Shown here piece after piece: positions 1-6,408 of a stretch of DNA of 14,179 nucleotides. Source of the stretch: RGIG9079 sp964567845 (GTDB taxonomy: Bacteria > Bacteroidota > Bacteroidia > Bacteroidales > Marinifilaceae); the NCBI GenBank assembly GCA_964567845.1, contig CAZMOG010000051.1, positions 1 to 14,179 on the forward strand. Direction: 5' to 3'. Each line of letters opens with the position of its first letter. The first letter of the stretch is position 1. The notes below the pieces were generated by a model. It was not told the origin of the DNA. It did no database searches and saw only the letters and a list, made by a program, of their open reading frames with translations. A program made the translations under genes and the position numbers.

Positions 1-1186
1 ACTCCAATGGGTTTGGATAGAAGAATCCGCCTCCGTCCAATGAGATTCCTGAAAGAACACCATTGTACAATGAACGCTCCAATACATCGATATACTTAGA
101 CTCACCATGCAACAAGAACATTCTCTGGTTCCAGTAAACCATAGCGATAGCAGCACAAGTCTCGCAATATGCAGACATATTTGGCAACTCGTAGTTCTTT
201 CCAAATGCCTCACCGCTACCTGTAGAACCTACACCACCGGTTACATACATCTTCTTACCAACTACATTCTCCCAAATACCATCGATAGCCTCGAAGTACT
301 CCTTATCACCTGTCAAAGCAGCAACATCGGCAATACCTGTGTACATATATGTAGCACGTACTGCGTGTCCTACAGCCTCATCCTGCTCAAGGATTGGCTT
401 GTGTGACTGGCTATACTCGCTTCTGTTACGACGTGGACCTACATAACCACGCTTATCCAAGAAGTATTTAGCCATATCAAGATACTTCTGATCTTTGGTC
501 AATACATACAACTTAGCCAAAGCCATCTCTGCAATCTGGTGTCCTGGAACGTGAGCCTCTTGACCCTCACCATCACCAATCTCGCGGCAAACGCAATCTG
601 CATAACGGATAGCAATATCCAAGAAGTTGCGTTTTCCTGTAGCCTGATAGTGAGCAATAGCTCCCTCTACCATGTGACCCAAGTTATACAACTCATGGCT
701 CAAATCCTCAACCTTTGACCAACGCTTTGGTCCCATCCAGTTATGAGGATGCTCAGGGTTCATTGTTCTGAAGGTGTTCAAATAACCATCCTCCTCCTGA
801 GCTGAAGCAACGATAACCAAAACGCTATCGATATATGCTTTCAATTTTGGATCATCGTAGGTCTGCAACAAATAACTTGCACCCTCGATTGTCTTGTAAA
901 CGTCGGTGTCATCGAATGACAAAGTTCCCTCCTTAATTGGAGTAGAAACACCTGTACGCAATTGCTTAGCAGCATCGTCAAAGTTTTTGTAACGATCTGT
1001 CTCCTCACATTTGCTGAAAGCCAATGGAATTGTCACATCGCGGCTAGCCTGCAATCTCTGTCCCCAGAATGTATCGGTAACCTTTACCGATGTAAAAGGA
1101 ACCGGAGAGTAAGGATAACCGGTCTGAGCAACTGCAGCAACTGCAGTCATAGCCAAAACGGCTGCACTCATCAAAATTTTCTTCAT
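1..1186 (-). CDS. GH127 beta-L-arabinofuranosidase-like protein, partial (C-terminal part beyond window)
   Basis: Secreted glycoside hydrolase of family GH127 (DUF1680), expected to remove terminal beta-L-arabinofuranose in the periplasm. The first 395 residues are visible and the frame runs open off the left edge. Translation from ATG at 1186 gives MKKILMSAAVLAMTAVAAVA followed by QTGYPYSP, a standard signal peptide without a lipobox cysteine. By comparison with Bifidobacterium HypBA1, the general acid/base is Glu326 in GEAFG, and the zinc ligands in YCETC are Glu342 and Cys344. The Cys-Cys nucleophile/zinc motif lies beyond the edge. The start is supported by the signal peptide and by AAAACAGA two bases upstream, a leader shared with three neighbours. 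It is the last visible gene of a minus-strand operon, 38 bases after its paralogue, and lacks that paralogue's insertion of about 83 residues. Family assignment is firm; the exact substrate is inferred. Confidence 0.9.
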   Translation of the reverse strand, partial: MKKILMSAAVLAMTAVAAVAQTGYPYSPVPFTSVKVTDTFWGQRLQASRDVTIPLAFSKCEETDRYKNFDDAAKQLRTGVSTPIKEGTLSFDDTDVYKTIEGASYLLQTYDDPKLKAYIDSVLVIVASAQEEDGYLNTFRTMNPEHPHNWMGPKRWSKVEDLSHELYNLGHMVEGAIAHYQATGKRNFLDIAIRYADCVCREIGDGEGQEAHVPGHQIAEMALAKLYVLTKDQKYLDMAKYFLDKRGYVGPRRNRSEYSQSHKPILEQDEAVGHAVRATYMYTGIADVAALTGDKEYFEAIDGIWENVVGKKMYVTGGVGSTGSGEAFGKNYELPNMSAYCETCAAIAMVYWNQRMFLLHGESKYIDVLERSLYNGVLSGISLDGGGFFYPNPLE

Positions 1187-1224
1187 ACTCTGTTTTGTTA
1201 ATTGTTTATAGTGTTATTTAGTTA

Positions 1225-3897
1225 TTACTCAACTGCCCACTCGTAAATTCCTGCAAATTTACCATCTTGCTGGTCAATTTCCAACTTAATAGCTGTGGTT
1301 TTTACTGACTTAAAATATACTGTATTTGCCACACGCATCTCAACAGGGTACTCTGACGGGTTCTGAACAGCTACCCACTCACCCTTGTCATTCTTGTAGT
1401 ATGCTCTCCAAGCCTTTGGTGTTGCACACTGCCCCCAAGGTTGATCATCGTGCCAATATACTGTGCAGCTTGAAACCTCTTCCGGTTGCTCAAACTCGTA
1501 AGCAATCCACTCTGTTCCACCACCTTCTCCATCGCTCCAACGGCAATATGAAGCAGATCCGTCGCGTTGGTTTCTTGGAACTCTACCATCGTTTACTGCA
1601 GCCAAAGCATCCTTTACAGAACCTGTAATCTTCGATGTCGATGCAATTGTTGGTGCAGGAGCAGCTGTAACAGCACTCAAATCCTGTGGCAACCATACCA
1701 ACATCTCTCCACGACCACGGTGTGCCCAAGCATAGTAAGGAATCATTGTCAACTCCTTAATCTCGGTCTGTAGATTTCCTGACTTATCGTAAGCAATAGT
1801 TTGAGCCGAGGTCTTAATAATATTCATACCATAGCTGTTACCACCAGCCTGAATATGGCCGTCGCTATACTCAACCTGGAATTTTGGCTTCTGATTCAAA
1901 AGAACGCTTCTTACAGAGAATCCTGCATTATCAGGCCACTCAGCACAATATACAACAGGACCATTCTCGATAGCCACTCTACCCTTATCAGCCTCTACAT
2001 TCTCGTGAGCACGAACAAGTCTTGGAGTCATGTCGAAATGAACGGTAATCTTATCACCCTTCTTCCAGCTTCTCTGGATTGACATATAACCATTCTCCAA
2101 CTCAGCATCAAGAACCTGACCATTAACTGCTACAGAGTAAGAAGGGCGCTTCTTGTCTGCATATTTATAAAGGTCACTTGGAACCACCTCGTTCTGAACC
2201 CAACCCGGGATACGCACCTTAATTCCATACTTACCCGATGTCTTAACATCGATATCAACATCGCCGTTCCATGGGTAATTTGTGTTCTGAGTCAACTTAA
2301 CGGTGCGGTTAGCCAATTTAATTGTAGCATCGCCACCTACGAACAAGTTAACATATACATCATTTCCGTGTGACGCATAAATATATCCCGGCAATGATGG
2401 GATAAAGCGGCAAACATTCGATGGGCAACATGCACAACCGAACCATGCTCTACGCTCGTGCTGTCCCATAGACTCCAATGGGTTTGGATAGAAGAATCCG
2501 CCTCCGTCCAATGAGATTCCTGAAAGCAATCCATTGTAAAGAGTACGCTCCAAAACATCGATATATTTAGACTCTCCGTGCAACAAGAATAGACGGAAGT
2601 TCCAATATACATTAGAGATAGCAGCACAAGTCTCGCAATATGCTGTCATGTTTGGCAACTGATAGTTCTTTCCGAATGCCTCACCGCTGTTGGTTGAACC
2701 AATACCACCGGTGATATACATCTTCTTACCAACTACATTCTCCCAAATTGTATCGATAGCATCGATATACTTCTTCTCGCCTGTCAAAGCAGCTACATCG
2801 GCAATACCGGTGTACATATATCCTGCACGAACTGCGTGACCTACAGCCTCTTTTTGATCAACAATCATCTCATGAGATTGACAATACTCCAATGATGAGC
2901 TGATCTGCTCGTCAGAGTAACGCTTGCGGTTAAAGTTCATACGGCGTGGACGATTGCCATTCTCAGGCATATTCTTCATCATCTCGGCCATTCTCTCCTC
3001 AGCCTCTTTTTTCTGTGTCTCAACCTTGGCCATATTCCAAGAACCATCCTCGTTGATGTACTCCCAAACATTGTCAGGCATTGACATCAAACCGAAGTCG
3101 TTCTCCCACTTCTGCTGAAGCTTCAAAGTTGAATATCTGCTGTACTCGTTATCAAGTCTCTTCTCTCCACGGTGGTCAACGAAGAACTTGGCCATATCCA
3201 AATACTTCTTGTCGCCTGTGCAAACATACAATTTTGACAATGCCATCTCAGCAATCTGGTGTCCGGGAACAACGGTAACCTTACCCTCGCCATCACCAAT
3301 CTCGCGGCATACGCAATCTGCATAGCGAATGGCTATATCCAAGAAATTACGCTTTCCTGTTGCTGTGTAGTGAGCAATAGCACCCTCGACCATGTGGCCC
3401 AAGTTATACAACTCATGGCTCAAATCCTCGTCGAAAATCCAACGCTTATCACCCATCCAGTAGTGTGGATGCTGTGGATTCTGGGTTCTTGCTGTATTCA
3501 AGTAACCGTCAGGCTCCTGAGCAGAAGCAACGATAACCAATACGCTGTCGATATATGCTTTCAACTTTGGATCATCATAGGTCTGCAACAAATAACTTGC
3601 ACCCTCGATTGTCTTGTAAACGTCGGTATCATCGAATGACAATCCACCAACTGTAGCTGTATCGCCTGTCTGCAAATATCTTGCAGCATTATCAAAGTTT
3701 TTGTAACGACCAGTCTCCTCGCACTTACTGAAAGCCAAAGGAATTGTTACATTACGGCTCGCCTCCAATCTCTGAGTCCAGAAATTGTCATGAACCTTTA
3801 CTGAAGTAAATGGTACGGGCGAATATGGGTATCCGCTCTGTGCGCTAACGCTCACTGCAAAGAAGAGCGAAAGAGCTGCCATCAAAAATTTTCTCAT
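1225..3897 (-). CDS. GH127 beta-L-arabinofuranosidase-like enzyme with C-terminal discoidin-like domain
   Basis: Complete 890-residue secreted GH127 enzyme, likely periplasmic. The signal peptide starts MRKFLMAALSLFFAVSVSAQ. The alpha/alpha-barrel catalytic domain covers roughly residues 25-530. The HypBA1 active-site set is present: acid/base Glu406 (GEAFG), zinc ligands Glu422 and Cys424 (YCETC), nucleophile Cys490 and zinc ligand Cys491 (CACCPSN). Beta-sandwich sequence follows. About residues 760-890 resemble an F5/8-type C (discoidin, CBM32-like) module (EWIAYEFEQPEEV, TPKAWRAYYKNDKGEW), which may bind sugar. Compared with the downstream paralogue it carries an extra charged, Met-rich stretch of about 83 residues before the active site. 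The open frame extends 53 residues upstream to 4056, but that would overlap the preceding gene and bury the signal peptide, so ATG at 3897 is used. It lies 34 bases after the S9 peptidase gene and is probably cotranscribed. Natural substrate unknown; hydroxyproline-linked or pectic beta-arabinofuranosides are the known options for the family. Confidence 0.93.
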   Translation of the reverse strand: MRKFLMAALSLFFAVSVSAQSGYPYSPVPFTSVKVHDNFWTQRLEASRNVTIPLAFSKCEETGRYKNFDNAARYLQTGDTATVGGLSFDDTDVYKTIEGASYLLQTYDDPKLKAYIDSVLVIVASAQEPDGYLNTARTQNPQHPHYWMGDKRWIFDEDLSHELYNLGHMVEGAIAHYTATGKRNFLDIAIRYADCVCREIGDGEGKVTVVPGHQIAEMALSKLYVCTGDKKYLDMAKFFVDHRGEKRLDNEYSRYSTLKLQQKWENDFGLMSMPDNVWEYINEDGSWNMAKVETQKKEAEERMAEMMKNMPENGNRPRRMNFNRKRYSDEQISSSLEYCQSHEMIVDQKEAVGHAVRAGYMYTGIADVAALTGEKKYIDAIDTIWENVVGKKMYITGGIGSTNSGEAFGKNYQLPNMTAYCETCAAISNVYWNFRLFLLHGESKYIDVLERTLYNGLLSGISLDGGGFFYPNPLESMGQHERRAWFGCACCPSNVCRFIPSLPGYIYASHGNDVYVNLFVGGDATIKLANRTVKLTQNTNYPWNGDVDIDVKTSGKYGIKVRIPGWVQNEVVPSDLYKYADKKRPSYSVAVNGQVLDAELENGYMSIQRSWKKGDKITVHFDMTPRLVRAHENVEADKGRVAIENGPVVYCAEWPDNAGFSVRSVLLNQKPKFQVEYSDGHIQAGGNSYGMNIIKTSAQTIAYDKSGNLQTEIKELTMIPYYAWAHRGRGEMLVWLPQDLSAVTAAPAPTIASTSKITGSVKDALAAVNDGRVPRNQRDGSASYCRWSDGEGGGTEWIAYEFEQPEEVSSCTVYWHDDQPWGQCATPKAWRAYYKNDKGEWVAVQNPSEYPVEMRVANTVYFKSVKTTAIKLEIDQQDGKFAGIYEWAVE
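2472..3897 (-). repeat. Tandem gene duplication: copy of 1-1186
   Basis: The 5' part of the complete GH127 gene is a diverged direct repeat of the partial GH127 gene at 1-1186. Similarity is patchy. Bases 1-55 and 2472-2526 are identical over all 55 positions, and 858-907 and 3578-3627 over 50. Stretches between differ at many third codon positions, and the signal-peptide regions differ strongly. Such blocks of perfect identity in a more diverged background suggest gene conversion after duplication or a fairly recent duplication under uneven constraint. The duplication is also a likely place for assembly collapse. Confidence 0.85.
2895..3155 (-). other. Insertion of about 83 residues within the GH127 catalytic domain
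   Basis: Between the shared flanks DHRG and EY(C/S)QSH, this copy has 92 residues where the downstream paralogue has only 9 (YVGPRRNRS). The extra segment includes aromatic-rich pieces (FGLMSMPDNVWEYINEDGSW) and a charged, helix-prone stretch (ETQKKEAEERMAEMMKN) that could form a coiled coil, then a basic patch (RPRRMNFNRKR). The reading frame is intact on both sides. It could be an added surface element of the barrel affecting substrate choice or dimerisation. Which copy is ancestral cannot be told from the window. Confidence 0.8.
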
Positions 3898-3931
3898 AGT
3901 GTTCTGTTTATGTTGTTTTACTTTGTTTATT

Positions 3932-6175
3932 CTATTCGTTATTCCAATCAGGAGTCTCGTGACCCAACAGGTGACGAACAAAGAAGTCACGACGCTTACG
4001 CTCACCGTATGTTCCACCCATTGTGTGGCGCTCATTCGGCAACATAATGAACTCAAACTCCTTATTTGCCTTAATCAACTCATTTACAACCTGTAGGGTT
4101 GTTGCAGGATCTACATTGTTATCCAACTCTCCAAGAATCAACATCAACTTACCCTGCAATAGGTGAGCATTCTCCATATTTGAATTCTCGGCATACTCAG
4201 GTCCTATTGGATATCCCATCCACTGCTCATTCCACCACATCTTATCCATCCGGTTATCGTGGCATCCACAAGCAGCAACTCCTACCTTGTAGAATTCCGG
4301 ATGGAACAATAATGCTCCCATTGCATTCTGACCTCCTGCTGAACATCCAAAGATTCCTACACGGTCAATATCCATGTATGGATACTTCTCGGCAGCAGCC
4401 TTCATCCAAGCAATTCTATCAGGGAAACCTGCATCCTTAATATTCTTCCAGCATACATCGTGGAATGCCTTTGAACGATTGTATGTTCCCATTCCGTCAA
4501 TAGCTACAACAATAAATCCAAGCTCAACCAAATTTGAGTAGTAGAATGGAGCTATTGAGAAGTCCTTTGGAACATGGTTATCATGTGGTCCGGCATAGAT
4601 ATACTCAATAATCGGATACTTCTTGTTAGGATCAAAATTAGCAGGACGAACAATTGTTCCCCAAATGTCGGTTACACCATCACGCCCCTTAGCACAGAAA
4701 TTCTCAGGCATCTGCCATCCCATCTCCAATGCCTTTGAAACATCGGCCTTCTCCAACTCGGCTATAAGTTTACCGGTCTTTCCACAACGTACAGTGAATA
4801 CAGGTGGACAATCAGGTCTTGAATAGAAGTCTGTCAAATAGCTCTTATCATGGTTGAATACAACCTTATGGTTTCCATTATCGGGAGTCAAACATATCAA
4901 CTCGCGCTTGTCAATGTTCAACTTGTAAACCTTCTCCAAATATGGATCCTCGCCCGCATCTTTTCCAACAATTGTCAAATATGCAACACGAGCCTCATTA
5001 TCAACTGAAATCACATCCTTTACAACGAACTCGCCCTTTGTCAACTGACGCTTAACAGCGCACTTCTCAACATCATATAGATACAAATGTTTCCAGCCAT
5101 CACGCTCTGAAATCCATAACATCTCGTTATCATTCAAGAAGTGGCTATATACCATGTTATAATATATAAAGGTATTGCTCTGCTCATCAACCAATGGCTT
5201 ACACTCTCCTGTTGTTCCATCCACTTTGTAAACAACGTAACGTTGGTGTCCGCGTTTGTTGTAGCTGAAAGTGAAATAACTTCCATCCTTGCTCCAGCGA
5301 GCACCTCCAAGGCTATACTGCATTTGAGGCTCATCAAACTTAACCTCTATCTTCTTCATTCCATCGATTGTGAACAATGCCACATATCTGATATCCAATG
5401 CATCGCCGGGCTTTCTGTAATCGTATGTCTCAATTTTTGGCTGCAACTGATCACTTGGCGATGACTGTACCATTGTCAACTGACGTGTCCACGCAGGGAA
5501 GAAGCGATTTGCCACAAACTTCTTAGAATCCGGAGACCACTGAACCCATGGCTGATAGTACTCACCAGGATTTCCATCGAAACTCATTTGAGTCTCCTTC
5601 TTTGTCTCTACCTCACGAACCCAGACGTTGTTGTCACGAACGAAAGCAACATATTTTCCATCGGGCGATGGGATTCCCTCTGCTCTCTCGTTTCCACGAC
5701 GAACAGAACCCCAATAACCACCGGCTCCATTACCGGGACCACGACGTCCCTCGAATGCCTTCTCGTCGGTTATCTTATTGCTTTTAACATCCCAAGTATA
5801 CTGGGTATTGCCAACTACAAACGAATAGGTTGTTTCATTCTCGGCAGTAATATCACGGAAAGGCCATGAACCCACCTTTACCTCATTACCGGTCTTTGCA
5901 GTCAACTCTTTAGCCATTGCATTTTTGTCAAATGCACTCTTTTTCTGACCGGTCTCTGCATTCACTACATAGAATTCTGTCCCTGTAGGGGTGTTTACAG
6001 AGTAGATAAACGAATTTGAATTAGCTATGGCACGGGAATTTATGTTACCATAAAAGTAACCTGCGCCATACTTTCTTGCAAACTGATCGACAGCCTTGTA
6101 TTTGGCCTTATAATCCTGTGCGTGAGACGATAGCACCACCAACAATGCCATCACAATTCCCAATAGTTTTCTCAT
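3932..6175 (-). CDS. Secreted S9 family serine peptidase (DPP-IV-like propeller plus prolyl oligopeptidase domain)
   Basis: A 747-residue exported peptidase. The signal peptide begins MRKLLGIVMALLVVLSSHAQ. A DPP-IV-type beta-propeller (about residues 90-480; blade motifs SPDGKYVAF and WSPDSKKFVA) is followed by an alpha/beta-hydrolase domain. The catalytic triad is Ser612 in GCSAGG, Asp685 in GELDNNVD and His717 in NERHTMGG; the Ser-Asp-His spacing closely matches human DPP-IV. YAGP near residue 520 matches the oxyanion-hole tyrosine region. The double-glutamate motif (DWVYEEE in DPP-IV), which anchors the substrate N-terminus, is not visible: the propeller runs directly into GEYYQPWVQWSPD. 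Strict X-Pro dipeptidyl-peptidase activity is therefore uncertain. ATG at 6193 (six codons longer) is possible, but 6175 has the AAAACAGA leader seen before neighbouring genes and gives a cleaner signal peptide. First gene of the operon with the two GH127 genes. Confidence 0.92.
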   Translation of the reverse strand: MRKLLGIVMALLVVLSSHAQDYKAKYKAVDQFARKYGAGYFYGNINSRAIANSNSFIYSVNTPTGTEFYVVNAETGQKKSAFDKNAMAKELTAKTGNEVKVGSWPFRDITAENETTYSFVVGNTQYTWDVKSNKITDEKAFEGRRGPGNGAGGYWGSVRRGNERAEGIPSPDGKYVAFVRDNNVWVREVETKKETQMSFDGNPGEYYQPWVQWSPDSKKFVANRFFPAWTRQLTMVQSSPSDQLQPKIETYDYRKPGDALDIRYVALFTIDGMKKIEVKFDEPQMQYSLGGARWSKDGSYFTFSYNKRGHQRYVVYKVDGTTGECKPLVDEQSNTFIYYNMVYSHFLNDNEMLWISERDGWKHLYLYDVEKCAVKRQLTKGEFVVKDVISVDNEARVAYLTIVGKDAGEDPYLEKVYKLNIDKRELICLTPDNGNHKVVFNHDKSYLTDFYSRPDCPPVFTVRCGKTGKLIAELEKADVSKALEMGWQMPENFCAKGRDGVTDIWGTIVRPANFDPNKKYPIIEYIYAGPHDNHVPKDFSIAPFYYSNLVELGFIVVAIDGMGTYNRSKAFHDVCWKNIKDAGFPDRIAWMKAAAEKYPYMDIDRVGIFGCSAGGQNAMGALLFHPEFYKVGVAACGCHDNRMDKMWWNEQWMGYPIGPEYAENSNMENAHLLQGKLMLILGELDNNVDPATTLQVVNELIKANKEFEFIMLPNERHTMGGTYGERKRRDFFVRHLLGHETPDWNNE

Positions 6176-6180
6176 AATTT

Positions 6181-6211
6181 TCTGTTTTAACATTACAGTT
6201 TGTTGTTATTT
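6181..6211 (-). repeat. Leader element of the S9 peptidase, shared with the divergent gene
   Basis: Read on the minus strand, this leader contains AAATAACAACAAAC (6211-6198), then TAAAACAGA (6189-6181), five bases before the ATG at 6175. Both blocks recur in the same order on the plus strand at 6375-6401 before the aminopeptidase gene, so the two ends of the intergenic region form an imperfect long inverted repeat. It contains no Shine-Dalgarno sequence, as is common in Bacteroidota. Confidence 0.6.
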
Positions 6212-6262
6212 GATTTGCAGTTTTATTCAAGGAACTAAAGTAGTGAAAAATATTTAACATAC

Positions 6263-6297
6263 CAAAAATATATTGAAATAATGTACAATTTTCACAA
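6263..6297 (-). promoter_or_regulatory. Candidate promoter of the S9 peptidase-GH127 operon
   Basis: On the minus strand, TATTTTTG at 6270-6263 matches the Bacteroidetes -7 consensus TAnnTTTG exactly. The best upstream element is a weak TTG at 6297-6295, spaced wider than the usual 19-21 bases. Transcription would start near 6255, giving an A-rich leader of about 80 bases before the ATG at 6175. Inferred from consensus only. Confidence 0.45.
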
Positions 6298-6308
6298 TTA
6301 AATTATCA

Positions 6309-6343
6309 GTTGAATAAATACAAACAAAAAATGATTATCTTTA
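6309..6343 (+). promoter_or_regulatory. Candidate promoter of the Xaa-Pro aminopeptidase gene
   Basis: TATCTTTA at 6336-6343 matches TAnnTTTG in all but the last position. GTTG at 6309-6312 could serve as the -33 element, though its 23-base spacing is slightly long. The start would fall near 6350, inside two direct copies of TACACTCG (6342-6349 and 6354-6361), leaving a leader of about 60 bases. Inferred from consensus only. Confidence 0.45.
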
Positions 6344-6374
6344 CACTCGAATATACACTCGCTAAAATGGTATA

Positions 6375-6401
6375 AAATAACAACAAACAATATAAAACAG
6401 A
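6375..6401 (+). repeat. Leader element of the Xaa-Pro aminopeptidase, shared with the divergent gene
   Basis: AAATAACAACAAAC at 6375-6388 and TAAAACAGA at 6393-6401, seven bases before the ATG at 6409. The same two blocks occur in the opposite orientation before the S9 peptidase gene, with 8 rather than 4 bases between them. The element may aid translation initiation as an unstructured A-rich leader, or may be a duplicated control sequence. Confidence 0.6.
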
Positions 6402-6408
6402 CAAAACT

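Noticed and set aside
1187..1224. Separate promoter for the second GH127 gene
   Set aside because: The 38-base gap has no TAnnTTTG match; read-through from the upstream operon genes explains it better.
3259..3639. Plus-strand open frame of 126 codons within the GH127 gene
   Set aside because: It is a shadow of the opposite-strand coding sequence, with no recognisable domain and no leader.
3898..4056. N-terminal extension of 53 residues on the complete GH127 protein
   Set aside because: It overlaps the 3' end of the S9 peptidase gene and would place a signal peptide in the middle of the protein; ATG at 3897 gives a proper signal peptide and leader.
6176..6193. Six-codon longer start for the S9 peptidase (ATG at 6193)
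   Set aside because: Possible, but it would use up the AAAACAGA leader seen before neighbouring genes and add MLKQKI before a signal peptide that is already complete from 6175.
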